Origin: Photobacterium aquimaris
GTDB lineage: Bacteria; Pseudomonadota; Gammaproteobacteria; Enterobacterales; Vibrionaceae
DNA length: 47,910 bases
Reading direction: 5' to 3'
Assembly (NCBI RefSeq): GCF_002954455.1
Contig: NZ_MSCC01000001.1
Location: 1,315,744-1,363,653, forward strand
The stretch's first letter is position 1, and each line of letters starts with the position of its first letter. This document shows, piece after piece, positions 7,571 to 16,120 of the stretch. The notes under the pieces were generated by a model. That model had not been told where the DNA came from. It did no database searches and saw only the letters and a list, made by a program, of their open reading frames with translations. A program made the position numbers and the translations under genes.

Positions 7571-7615
7571 AATTAAATACTTATCATAGCTTCATAATAC
7601 AAGGATGAATGATCA

Positions 7616-7816
7616 ATGTGTTCTCATTTCGATACTGCTCAAGGGGCAGTAAAACTCATTAAATCACGTAATAGTGATTGGCAAGAATGTTGGGAACTGT
7701 TGATCATTCCAAATCCAACAACTGGTTGGGGTGTCTCAAAATCTTATCCACTTGAAACTGACATCACCCAAGAACTTGTCGAGCAATTTGCTCATGAAGC
7801 TATTCACTTTCTATAA
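7616..7816 (+). CDS. Small hypothetical phage protein
   Basis: 66 residues. AAGGA lies about 10 nt upstream of the ATG. I do not recognise the family. The protein is acidic and Trp-containing (WQECWELLIIPNPTTGWGVSKSYP), without signal or membrane segment. It is the first gene of a repressor-controlled rightward operon that ends with the AlpA-like regulator. Its place suggests a regulatory or anti-host role, but nothing in the sequence shows it. Confidence 0.55.
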   Translation: MCSHFDTAQGAVKLIKSRNSDWQECWELLIIPNPTTGWGVSKSYPLETDITQELVEQFAHEAIHFL

Positions 7817-7829
7817 CGTATCTCGGCTT

Positions 7830-8210
7830 ATGACTACTAATGATAAAAAACGTGAACAAGCACGTAAACGCGCCCAACGTTTGAGAGATAACCGCAAAAC
7901 TAATGGCGTGACCAGTTTCCCTCTCCCATTAAACAATATGGAGATCGAACGGCTCAATGAGATCTGTAAATTCTTCTCTTATCCCAATACAGCTTGTGAT
8001 AACACTGAAGCATTACAACTAATGATCCATCGTATTCATGGTGAGATGGAACAAATTAAACAATCACTAGGTACTTGCCAGCATTGTGGTGAGTCATTAC
8101 CGGAAGGATGTGCAAAATTAAAGGCGGGAGGCTTATTTCAAGGTGATGCTCGTTGCTGGCACACCATGAATCGGGTTCGTCTTTCCAATTTTGTTAGTAC
8201 AACATGCTAA
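7830..8210 (+). CDS. Hypothetical phage protein with basic N terminus and Cys motif
   Basis: 126 residues from the ATG at 7830; the reading frame is open from 7731 but that start would overlap the upstream gene heavily. The N terminus is strongly basic (KKREQARKRAQRLRDNRK), then TSFPLPLNNMEIERLNEIC suggests a ribbon-helix-helix-like segment. The C-terminal half carries CQHCGESLPEGC and another Cys/His pair (RCWH), a possible metal site. Possibly a small DNA-binding regulator. Not recognised beyond that. Confidence 0.5.
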   Translation: MTTNDKKREQARKRAQRLRDNRKTNGVTSFPLPLNNMEIERLNEICKFFSYPNTACDNTEALQLMIHRIHGEMEQIKQSLGTCQHCGESLPEGCAKLKAGGLFQGDARCWHTMNRVRLSNFVSTTC

Positions 8211-8223
8211 TAAGGAATCAAAC

Positions 8224-8565
8224 ATGTTCGATTACAACAGCTACCCTACTGTAAACATCTCATATACCACAGAAAACAGCTTAAACGTGACACCGTCACA
8301 CTATAAAAGTAAACAACAAAAGCAACTACCTGATTCACCGCCACCAGCAAAAACTTATGCTGAACTTAATGAGCAATCAACGCATCTTTTAATTAGTCAC
8401 ATTGAAGTTTTAGAGATGTTTCAAATCACAAGTCGAGCAACCATTTATAAGTGGCGACAAACACGCGGCTTCCCTGAACCAATTACGCTTATGCCCTTAC
8501 GTTGGTTACGTTCAGCCGTTGAAGAATGGAAAGATAATACTAGCAGGTTTGGAAAGCGATTTTAG
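8224..8565 (+). CDS. AlpA-like regulator / excisionase-type helix-turn-helix protein
   Basis: 113 residues from the ATG at 8224 (AAGGAA 8 nt upstream; an ATG at 8191 would overlap the previous gene). The N-terminal half is polar and low-complexity. The C-terminal half, LLISHIEVLEMFQITSRATIYKWRQTRGFPEPITLMPLRWLRSAVEEW, has the AlpA/MerR-type helix-turn-helix with the typical RGFPxPI...RWxxxxVxxW ending. AlpA proteins control integrase or act as excision factors in P4-like and PICI-like satellites. Being last in the repressor-controlled operon and nearest to the cargo and integrase fits that job. Confidence 0.75.
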   Translation: MFDYNSYPTVNISYTTENSLNVTPSHYKSKQQKQLPDSPPPAKTYAELNEQSTHLLISHIEVLEMFQITSRATIYKWRQTRGFPEPITLMPLRWLRSAVEEWKDNTSRFGKRF

Positions 8566-8600
8566 AAACAAAGCGATCTTGGTGAGAGATCGCTTTGTTT
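8566..8600. terminator. Strong bidirectional terminator, 14-bp perfect stem
   Basis: AAACAAAGCGATCT (8566-8579) and AGATCGCTTTGTTT (8587-8600) are exact reverse complements around a 7-nt loop. It separates the rightward AlpA operon from the leftward phosphoesterase-HAD cargo. Confidence 0.85.
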
Positions 8601-8637
8601 GTTTTGGTAATAACAGTCAGGGATAAATTATGACTGA

Positions 8638-9474
8638 CTATAACGTTAAAATTTCAGAAAAATCATTAATAATAAAATCTGGTTTAACATTACCGAAGGC
8701 TTTTTTTAACTCTTCTTCTCTAAGTACATCTTTTTTAGTCCAGTGAGTAATTTGAACTAAAATTTTCCAACAATCCGGTGAGAAGTTTCTTCCATAATTA
8801 GCCCATACAGCAGTCATACCGACTTCTTTTGCCATTGATATATCTTTCGTTAATGAATCACCTACATAAATAGTATCTTCAACGCTAACTCCCTCTTTTA
8901 AACAAATATATTTTAATAATTCAGGATTTGGCTTTGAATCTTCCGCTGGTAGTTTGATAATAAAATCATCTTTAACTGAAATTGAACTCGCTTTCTTAGG
9001 ATTAGGGTGAATACTATTTTTATCTTCAAGTGTATACAAATGATCAAAAAACTCTAAAATATTGAGCTTATCTATACGATATAAGGAATTGAATTCGAGT
9101 GCTTCTGTATGCCCTACAATTTTAACTCCATTAGCGCTCAGGATCTCAAGTGTCTTCCTCACATTTGGATAAAGCTTTAATGTTTCCTTCCTTTTAGCAC
9201 TAAACGCACCAAAAACGGATGTTAGTTCTCTCTGCAAATACTCTTTATCGGCTCTACCAAAATATTTAATTACTGAGGGAAGTTCTAGAGTTGCGAAAGG
9301 TTTTTCTGTATTACCAAACCTTTGATGAACTTCCTTATACTCACTAAGTATTACATCTAACGGAACATCTATTTTTTTTGATAAAGCCAGAGCCATAGCT
9401 TCAAAAGACTGAGAATAAAACGTCACCCAATCATATAATGTGTTATCAAGATCTGTTATCAATAATTTTTTCAT
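8638..9474 (-). CDS. HAD-family hydrolase, cargo gene
   Basis: 278 residues. HAD motif I is DLDNTLYDW at 8-16 with nucleophile Asp8 and Asp10, motif II is GHTEAL (Thr in place of the more usual Ser/Thr-Asn), a Lys lies in KLPAEDSKPNPELL, and motif IV is VGDSLTKDISMAKEVG. The family dephosphorylates nucleotides, sugar phosphates or other small substrates. It begins 2 nt after the phosphoesterase gene ends and is clearly co-transcribed with it. A pair of phosphohydrolases beside the integrase of a satellite-like element looks like a two-gene defence or fitness module, but no such system is known to me with this exact pair. Substrate unknown. Confidence 0.8.
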   Translation of the reverse strand: MKKLLITDLDNTLYDWVTFYSQSFEAMALALSKKIDVPLDVILSEYKEVHQRFGNTEKPFATLELPSVIKYFGRADKEYLQRELTSVFGAFSAKRKETLKLYPNVRKTLEILSANGVKIVGHTEALEFNSLYRIDKLNILEFFDHLYTLEDKNSIHPNPKKASSISVKDDFIIKLPAEDSKPNPELLKYICLKEGVSVEDTIYVGDSLTKDISMAKEVGMTAVWANYGRNFSPDCWKILVQITHWTKKDVLREEELKKAFGNVKPDFIINDFSEILTL

Positions 9475-9476
9475 TG

Positions 9477-11142
9477 TTATTCCAGTTTTAGAGATTCACC
9501 ACTTCTAACCACTTCGTTATTAACAATATCATAAAACTGTATTTCTATATGTTTATTAGAGAAATCCAATTCAGCTAATTGATTAGTATGGGTTGGCACA
9601 ATATGTGAATGATGGACACCTGTACTACCTAAACCTACAATCCACACCGACTTTGTGATGTTATTTTTAATATCAAAATCACTCAGCTTCATAGCACTTC
9701 GTTGATGCGTATGACCATGCAAGATCACATCAACATCATGCTTATAACACCATTTTAAAGTTGCTTGAGAATCATAAACATAACTACCTGGAGATGAACC
9801 TATATAAGGGATATTACTATATTCAACTGGTAATAAGTTATGGTGCAATACAACGATCCTTAAAGCCCCATAGCCTTTAGAAGTAGTCCATCCCATTTCA
9901 TGGGCAGCATCCGATCGTTGATCCTCTCCAATAAATCCATTTCCTTGAAATAAATATTTATATTGCTGCATTCGATTTGAATTAAGTAGGCATATTTCAA
10001 CAGCCCTTTGATTATTTATTAGAAACTTTTTTCCCATAGACAAGAATTCATTAGGCTTAGCTGATGTCACGGTAACAAAATGTTGCTCATAAGCATCTTT
10101 AGCTACTTCTGTAGTTTCTAACGACTGCAAGCTACTAATTTCATCTTTCGTTAAATTATCTCTACCTTCTAATCCACCTTCCTTTGTGATTTTCTCTCCT
10201 CGTTGTAATAAATGTAATTTTTCTAAAGCTTCTTTTTGTTCACCAGTTAATGTACCTTGATAGGATAAATCATGGTTACCAGGACAAAAACAAATTTTAC
10301 TTAGATCCAATTGTGTATTAGAACTCAAATCAGTATAAAATTTAACAGTTTGATCAAACTCATCTTTAGATGCACTCCATGTCATATCACCAGATACAAT
10401 TAACGCATTCAACGTATATTTAAATTCTTTTTCTATGATTGAATACAAACTTGAATTTAGAAGCTGATTATTAAACCCATGTTGGTTTGCACCTTCAGAA
10501 AAATGTAAATCACTAACCCAATGGATTTTTGAGTCATTTACTTTTACATAATTATTTGGAAAGACTGTAGGAATAACAGCATTACTATTATATAAAAGGA
10601 TCTCATGTTCTGAGTGTCCATTTTCAAAATGTTTAAAAAACCAAATAGTTCGATCTTGATGTCTAAGTTCATCTAGACTGATAACTTTTTTATTAAAAAA
10701 AGTCTTGAAATGTGTTTTTTTCCAAAAATAGCCCATGATTATTATCATCATAACTATATTTTTGAAGAGTGTTAGAAACTTCTGATTCTTTAACCTCAAT
10801 AATAGAACCAAGTTTAAACCAAGCTTTAAATTTCTGTTGATGATAATATTCAGGCGCACAAGCAAAATTATCAGGGCAATCCATTCCTGATGGTGAATTA
10901 TCAAATTTCAATTCTGATAAAACAGCTTTATACAGTTTAGATTGACCACTATCAAAAAGAAAAATCTCTTTTGTTAAAGGAGCTAATTCTAACTGATAGT
11001 CTAGAAAAATTGATGGACATTTCTCCCCAGCTTTTGACCACCATCCCCAATAAACATAACCATCCTTTTCAATTATGTCTTGATGTAATTTAATTGTATC
11101 TCCTGGTTGAGTCACTAAATCTCGGAATCGAAGCACCAACAT
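9477..11142 (-). CDS. Calcineurin-like metallophosphoesterase with N-terminal extra domain (frameshifted)
   Basis: An N-terminal frame (MLVLRFRDLVTQ..., ATG at 11142) ends with QDFF at 10696, and the phosphoesterase frame resumes at once with NKKVISLDELRHQDRT. One base too many in the A7 run at 10695-10701 (or T7 at 10715-10721) explains the split. The whole protein would be about 555 residues. The metal-binding motifs of the calcineurin fold are all present: DLHF, SGDMTW, GNHDLS, HHNLLP and LHGHTHQ. The first ~190 residues (including GYVYWGWWSKAGE) are a separate domain I do not recognise, perhaps a sensor. It precedes the HAD gene in one operon. It hydrolyses phosphoesters or nucleotides by family; the true target is unknown. 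Confidence 0.8.
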
Positions 11143-11302
11143 CTTTTTTATTCCTTTTTATTCTAACTGGCGAAAATATTTACTCATATACTTGATATTG
11201 ATTATTTAGTCTTAAATATCAAAGTATTTTCTATCTACCATAAATCATTAATCTATAACAATATATATATATCATTCAAAAAAGTTAATAAGCTAGATGA
11301 CT

Positions 11303-12466
11303 CTACTTCAAATAACTATCCAGCTTCTCCGCATACAGCTCGTACCCTTCTAGCTGGTCTTTCAACCAATCATGTTTGTTATAAACTGCTAATACCCCAC
11401 CAAGCTCATGGCCAAGCATCTTCTCTACTACATGCGGCATTACACCAAGCTCTGATGCACCGGTGGATAGCGAACGTCTAAAATCATGGGTACGCCAATC
11501 TTCAATGGGTAAACCATCTCTAATACGGCGGATATAACGGTTAGCCGCTGAAATCGTTATCGGCTTATCAAGATCACCACCAGGGAAAAGCACATCATCA
11601 TAAGTAGCCATTACTCGCTCTAATATCGCCCTTGCTTTCGTTGGAATTGGGCGTCTTATTGGCGTATTGGTTTTACTAAGCTCTTTCGGTACCGTCCATA
11701 TACCCGCTTCCATATCAAAGTGGCTACGACGCGCAAGGCGCAACTCTGAAAGACGACTACCCCACAACATGGTTAGTTGATGCAACGCTTTATTAGATGA
11801 ACTGGCGCGGCTGCGTTCGATGGCTAACCAAATCATACTGAGTTCTGAAAACGTTGGTACTCGGGTTCCTACTTCTGGTGCTTTACCTACGTGTTGTCTT
11901 TTAATACGGTCTAAGTCCGTTTTTTCAATAATGAACTTACTCTTACAGAAATTTAAACAGGCTCTTAGCTTGGTGAATAGTGAATTAGCGGTTTTGGGTT
12001 TATCAAGGCTAATCGTATCTAGCCATTGCATCCACTCTCTGGCTGGTATCGTTTCAACATTACGTTCAGGGAATGCACCAATAAGATAATTTTTAGCAAA
12101 CGAGCGATAAAGAGCCTGAGTACCCGCTTTTAATTGAGGGACATAATGTTTAAGCCAGTACGCGACACAATCATCTAAAGTGATAAATTCAAGCTCGCCC
12201 GTTAAAGCAATGTTGGGATTTCGACCAGATTCTCTCAATTCCATCATTAATTTATGCTTTCGCCTTGCCTCTTTAAGGCTAGTTACGGGATACTTACCTA
12301 TACGAATTCTTAGGCTTTTTTTATTAAAGCGGCAACGGTAATCAAAATAGATTTTAGCTTGGGGTGTTATGCGGACAACGAGCCCTTCACCATCACTAAT
12401 TTCAGCTTTACCGTCATAAGTGTCTTGCTTTGATATAAGATTAAGTTGTCGGTCTGTCAGGCTCAT
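11303..12466 (-). CDS. int: Tyrosine-recombinase integrase of the element
   Basis: 387 residues, the usual length of P4-like prophage integrases. The N-terminal part resembles the DUF4102 arm-binding domain (KIYFDYRCRFNKKSLRIRIGKYP), then a core-binding SAM-like region, then the catalytic domain with Arg238 (GSRLSELRLARR), His327 and Arg330 (THDFRRSLST), His353 (LGHELGG) and the nucleophile Tyr362 (AVYNKH). It integrates and excises the element. It is transcribed away from sbcB and lies at the right border, so the attachment site should be in 12467-12645 or close by. The codon use is less AT-rich than that of the RT cargo. Confidence 0.93.
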   Translation of the reverse strand: MSLTDRQLNLISKQDTYDGKAEISDGEGLVVRITPQAKIYFDYRCRFNKKSLRIRIGKYPVTSLKEARRKHKLMMELRESGRNPNIALTGELEFITLDDCVAYWLKHYVPQLKAGTQALYRSFAKNYLIGAFPERNVETIPAREWMQWLDTISLDKPKTANSLFTKLRACLNFCKSKFIIEKTDLDRIKRQHVGKAPEVGTRVPTFSELSMIWLAIERSRASSSNKALHQLTMLWGSRLSELRLARRSHFDMEAGIWTVPKELSKTNTPIRRPIPTKARAILERVMATYDDVLFPGGDLDKPITISAANRYIRRIRDGLPIEDWRTHDFRRSLSTGASELGVMPHVVEKMLGHELGGVLAVYNKHDWLKDQLEGYELYAEKLDSYLK

Positions 12467-12481
12467 TACGCTATTCCTTTA

Positions 12482-12525
12482 AATTAGGACACAGGCTCAG
12501 ATTTAGGGACACACATTAGGACACA
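12482..12525. repeat. Direct repeats beside int, probable integrase arm sites
   Basis: ATTAGGACACA occurs at 12483-12493 and 12515-12525, with a third variant TTTAGGGACACA at 12502-12513. Short direct repeats next to an integrase gene are typical arm-type binding sites of an attachment region. Confidence 0.5.
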
Positions 12526-12561
12526 AATGCAAATCCCACGCTGAATTCAATTGGAATTAAC

Positions 12562-12581
12562 TACTGTATATACACACAGTA
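12562..12581. promoter_or_regulatory. LexA (SOS) box between int and sbcB
   Basis: TACTGTATATACACACAGTA differs from the ideal TACTG-(TA)5-CAGTA at two inner positions. It is 84 nt before sbcB and 96 nt before int, so it could make either gene damage-inducible. Confidence 0.75.
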
Positions 12582-12645
12582 TATCACGAAAAGCCATAGT
12601 TATAACAATTACTTAATACAACACACATGGCTTCTGGAAAATACT

Positions 12646-14067
12646 ATGAACAAGAAAAACGAGCCAACACTATACTGGATTGATTACGAAACCTTTGGTG
12701 CTAGTCCAGCAAATGATCGCCCTTGCCAGTTTGCAGGGGTGCGTACCGATATGGAGATGAACATTATCGGTGATCCTTTGGTGATCTATTGTAAGCCACC
12801 AGCCGATTACCTTCCCTCGCCTGAAGCCTGTTTAATTACGGGTATCACACCCCAAGAAGCGATGGAGAAAGGTTTATCAGAGCCTGAGTTTATTGCGCAA
12901 ATTCATGCTGAGCTATCAAAGCCGAATACCTGCGTGATTGGTTACAACAATGTTCGCTTTGATGATGAAGTAACCCGTTATACGTTATACCGTAACTTTT
13001 ATGATCCTTATGGTTGGGCATGGCAAAATGGTAACTCGCGTTGGGATCTATTAGACATTATGCGTACCTGTTATGCATTGCGTCCTGATGGGCTTAACTG
13101 GCCGACTGACGATGAAGGTCGTCCGAGCTTTAAGCTTGAGAAACTCTCAATTGCTAATGGTATTGAACACGCCAATGCTCATGATGCTATGGCAGATGTA
13201 TACGCCACTATTGAGCTGGCAAAGATTTTAAAACAAAACCAACCTAAGCTGTTTGACTACTTGTTTAACTTGCGCAATAAGCGTCAATTACAAAACTTGA
13301 TTGATATTGTCGAACTAACGCCATTAGTGCATATCTCTGGCATGTTTGGTACTGAGTGTGGCAATACCAGTTGGATTGTGCCGCTGGCATGGCATCCTGA
13401 TAATAAAAATGCGGTGATCTGCGTTAACCTTGCCCAAGATCCAACCCCATTAATTGAGCTTGATGCCGAGCAACTGCGTGAGCGTTTATACACTAAGCGA
13501 ATCGATCTTGGGCCTGATGAACTGCCGGTGCCAATCAAAGAAGTGCATTTAAATAAGTGCCCTGTGCTTGCGCCTGCAAAAACCCTTAAAGCTGAAGATG
13601 CGGCTCGATTAGGTATTGATCGCGAGTTATGTCTTAAACATTTAGCGTTATTGAAGCAACACCCTGAAGTACGCGAAAAGCTGGTTGAAATGTTCAATGT
13701 TAAACGTGAATACGCTAATAATGGCAACGTTGATACTATGCTTTACGATGGCTTCTTCTCTACCGCTGATCGTTCTACGATGGATATTATTCGTGAAACT
13801 GCAGTTGATTCATTAGCAACCTTAGAAATTAATGTCGATGACGAGCGTATTAAACCGTTATTGTTCCGCTATCGTGCGCGTAATTATCCTTTAACGCTAA
13901 CCTATCAAGAACAGCAACGTTGGAAACACCATTGCCAAGATTTCTTTGAAGAGAACATGGGTAAATACATGGAAAACTTTGAAGCGGTAGCGCTTGATTG
14001 CCAGTCTAATGAACACAAAATGAAGATCATGAAGTCACTCTATGATTATATTAATAAGTTGATGTAA
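12646..14067 (+). CDS. sbcB: Exodeoxyribonuclease I
   Basis: 473 residues, the normal length. It begins with the DEDD-type exonuclease motif WIDYETFGASPANDRPCQFAGVRTD (first acidic pair in DYE), followed by GYNNVRFDDE, and NAHDAMADVYATIELAK as Exo III. The exonuclease, SH3-like and C-terminal helical domains are all present in one open frame. The enzyme degrades single-stranded DNA 3'->5' and acts in recombination and mismatch repair. It is the first chromosomal gene next to the integrated element. The LexA box and the element's border lie in its upstream region, so integration may have changed its promoter. Confidence 0.96.
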   Translation: MNKKNEPTLYWIDYETFGASPANDRPCQFAGVRTDMEMNIIGDPLVIYCKPPADYLPSPEACLITGITPQEAMEKGLSEPEFIAQIHAELSKPNTCVIGYNNVRFDDEVTRYTLYRNFYDPYGWAWQNGNSRWDLLDIMRTCYALRPDGLNWPTDDEGRPSFKLEKLSIANGIEHANAHDAMADVYATIELAKILKQNQPKLFDYLFNLRNKRQLQNLIDIVELTPLVHISGMFGTECGNTSWIVPLAWHPDNKNAVICVNLAQDPTPLIELDAEQLRERLYTKRIDLGPDELPVPIKEVHLNKCPVLAPAKTLKAEDAARLGIDRELCLKHLALLKQHPEVREKLVEMFNVKREYANNGNVDTMLYDGFFSTADRSTMDIIRETAVDSLATLEINVDDERIKPLLFRYRARNYPLTLTYQEQQRWKHHCQDFFEENMGKYMENFEAVALDCQSNEHKMKIMKSLYDYINKLM

Positions 14068-14098
14068 TTCATTACCTTATAATTATCAAGTGCTCATT

Positions 14099-14134
14099 AA
14101 GCCTGTCATCTTACTGTTATGACAGGCTTTTTTA
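14099..14134 (+). terminator. Terminator of sbcB
   Basis: AAGCCTGTCAT (14099-14109) pairs with ATGACAGGCTT (14119-14129) and is followed by T6. Confidence 0.88.
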
Positions 14135-14234
14135 TTATTAATAAGAATCGCAATTTGATGATTTTCGTTATTAGGTTAACACTTAATGCTATCGAGTGAT
14201 GTTGTGTTTGAGGCGTTTACAGGTGGGTGGAATA

Positions 14235-14759
14235 ATGACGACGAAAACAGCAGCAAAATGTTATCGCTTTAAAGGTATTGATTTCATTCCTGAAAATAGA
14301 CTTCTTCGATGGCATGATAATCAACAAACCCTATTAACTGATGACGAGTCACGCTTTTTAGCCTCTCTGTGTTATCTCGCGGGTGAAGTGGTTAGCACCG
14401 AATCAATATACCGTTATACTTTTACCTACCCCAATGCCTATGAAGAAAGTGGCGATCACCAATACGATCTCAATATTCTATTGCTATCACTGTCAAAAAA
14501 ATTACTCCGTAACGGTAAAATGGCAATACCTATTTATATTATTCCAAGTTATGGCTTTCGAGTATCGTTACCGAATACCACAGCTGTCCGCAACGAAACA
14601 CCATCCTTAAAATCTGCTTCTCCTTGGCCCATTATCAGTAATAAAAATCAAAAAAATTATTTACATCAAGCAATTAACATAAAATACACTATCATTACAA
14701 CAGTTGTGATAATTACCTTTATACTACTGTTTGGCTGGTGGATTATGACAACTCAATAA
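14235..14759 (+). CDS. ToxR/CadC-type membrane-anchored winged-helix regulator
   Basis: 174 residues from the ATG at 14235, with GGTGGA upstream; an earlier ATG at 14196 has no site. The N-terminal ~105 residues fit an OmpR/PhoB-type winged helix (FKGIDFIPENRLLRW...LLTDDESRFLASLCYLAGEVVSTESIYRYTF...YDLNILLLSLSKKLL...IPSYGFRV). A hydrophobic segment at about 150-169 (YTIITTVVIITFILLFGWWI) precedes only four residues. It lacks the periplasmic sensor that ToxR and CadC carry, so it would be a membrane-tethered regulator needing a partner or acting on its own. Its target is not evident; the LrgAB pair lies just downstream on the same strand. Confidence 0.72.
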   Translation: MTTKTAAKCYRFKGIDFIPENRLLRWHDNQQTLLTDDESRFLASLCYLAGEVVSTESIYRYTFTYPNAYEESGDHQYDLNILLLSLSKKLLRNGKMAIPIYIIPSYGFRVSLPNTTAVRNETPSLKSASPWPIISNKNQKNYLHQAINIKYTIITTVVIITFILLFGWWIMTTQ

Positions 14760-14877
14760 CATTGGTGCTTGTTTTATAAACCAAAACAAATATAGTTCAT
14801 TAATCGTAAAAAAATTAGTGTGACAATTGTCATGTTTATTTGTATGATAAATGAAATATTTTAGAGTTGTAATCCCT

Positions 14878-15222
14878 ATGAATTATATACGCTCATTTGC
14901 TATCGTTATGATTTGTTTCTTTTTAGGACAAGTCATTCAACACTATTCTGGATTACCAGTTCCAGGCAGTATCATCGGTTTATTTATCCTCTTTTTCGGC
15001 CTTGTCACTGGCATTTGCCGTGCTGAGTGGGTGGAAAGTACCTGTAATTTATTAATCAAACACATGGCATTGTTATTTGTGCCTGTGGGTGTCGGTTTAA
15101 TGAATTACTTAGGGGTAATTGAAAACAATGCAGCAATCATTTTTGCTAGCACCCTTGGAAGCACCATTATTGTATTAATAGTGATTGGCTTGGCGGTACA
15201 CCATAAGGAAAAAGACTCATGA
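14878..15222 (+). CDS. LrgA/CidA (YohJ)-family membrane protein
   Basis: 114 residues from ATG 14878; an ATG at 14851 would add nine. Four hydrophobic segments are visible, with the family signature LPVPGSIIGLFILFFGL and the later MALLFVPVGVGLMNYLG. YohJ/LrgA proteins are holin-like and work with an LrgB partner; in other bacteria such pairs affect murein hydrolase activity or transport pyruvate or glycolate. The next gene overlaps by 4 nt. The start choice is uncertain because neither ATG has a good ribosome site. Confidence 0.85.
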   Translation: MNYIRSFAIVMICFFLGQVIQHYSGLPVPGSIIGLFILFFGLVTGICRAEWVESTCNLLIKHMALLFVPVGVGLMNYLGVIENNAAIIFASTLGSTIIVLIVIGLAVHHKEKDS

Positions 15223-15905
15223 TCTGGTTAGTAGCAACCTTAGTGTGCTTCTATTCTGCACGCTATCTAGCAATGAAAATAAAAAACCCTTTTTTTAATC
15301 CCCTTTTAATCACCCTTATTGTGATGATCGTTGCGCTAAAATGGTTAGCAGTACCTTACCAAACCTATTTTGCGCAAAATGAAGTCATTAACTATTTATT
15401 GGGCCCTGCGGTTGTGGCGTTGGCATTTCCGTTATATCAACAAATTGGTTTAATTCGCAGTAAGTGGAAAACGATTTTAACCTCATGTTTTGTTGGTAGC
15501 GTACTGTCGATGACATTTGGTACTGCGATTGCGTTTTCTATGGGTGCTGATGCGCAACTAGCGGCGAGTATTTTACCTAAATCAATCACAACCCCACTAG
15601 CAATGGCTGCTTCTCAACAGATTGGTGGTATTCCTGCGATCACTTCTGCAATGGTGATTATTGTCGGCTTATTTGGTGCAGTATTGGGCTATCCAATAAT
15701 GAAACTATTTCGCGTTAAGCATCCTTTAGCAAAAGGCTTATCGATTGGTACGGTTTCACATGCATTAGGCACAGCAAAAGCGGTGGAAGAAAACTATCAA
15801 GAAGGTGCATTTAGCTCATTAGCTTTGGTGATTTGCGGCATTATGACAACCTTATTAGCGCCGTTGATGTTCCCATTGTTATTGCGCTTGTTTGGCCATG
15901 CTTGA
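15219..15905 (+). CDS. LrgB/YohK-family membrane protein
   Basis: 228 residues, several transmembrane helices. Signatures include KNPFFNPLLITL, LGPAVVALAFPLYQQ, LPKSITTPLAMAASQQIGG and SIGTVSHALGTAKAVEE, all typical of LrgB/YohK. It overlaps the LrgA-like gene by 4 nt and completes the pair. The Ser/Thr-rich KSITTPLAM loop is the most conserved part of the family. Confidence 0.92.
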   Translation: MIWLVATLVCFYSARYLAMKIKNPFFNPLLITLIVMIVALKWLAVPYQTYFAQNEVINYLLGPAVVALAFPLYQQIGLIRSKWKTILTSCFVGSVLSMTFGTAIAFSMGADAQLAASILPKSITTPLAMAASQQIGGIPAITSAMVIIVGLFGAVLGYPIMKLFRVKHPLAKGLSIGTVSHALGTAKAVEENYQEGAFSSLALVICGIMTTLLAPLMFPLLLRLFGHA

Positions 15906-15995
15906 TCGCAACTTTTGCAATCGCGCATAAATTGATCGATATGGTTAAATATTGCTAAGTTATTGAAATATTGTATTGTTGATTGCAATAACAAG

Positions 15996-16060
15996 TGTGA
16001 CGCCACTCTCACAAATGTAATGGGTGTAATGACAAAGCTAACAATGTGATCAAGATCACT
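15996..16060 (+). promoter_or_regulatory. CRP site(s) upstream of cdd
   Basis: TGTGATCAAGATCACT at 16045-16060 is a near-ideal CRP site (TGTGA-N6-TCACA). A second dyad, TGTGA (15996-16000) and TCACA (16009-16013), has an 8-bp spacer and is weaker. In E. coli cdd is controlled by CRP with CytR between two CRP sites, so the arrangement is suggestive. Confidence 0.65.
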
Positions 16061-16120
16061 TCCAATGGAATATGATTCACATAGAATGTTTTGCCATCAA
16101 CAATGAAGGAGTAACACCCA

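Noticed and set aside
9477..10904. Phosphoesterase starting at 10904
   Set aside because: Its first ~60 residues are low-complexity hydrophobic sequence antisense in character to the real N-terminal frame that starts at 11142; the frameshift explains it better.
12482..12645. tRNA gene as integration target
   Set aside because: No cloverleaf or tRNA 3' end could be found between int and sbcB.
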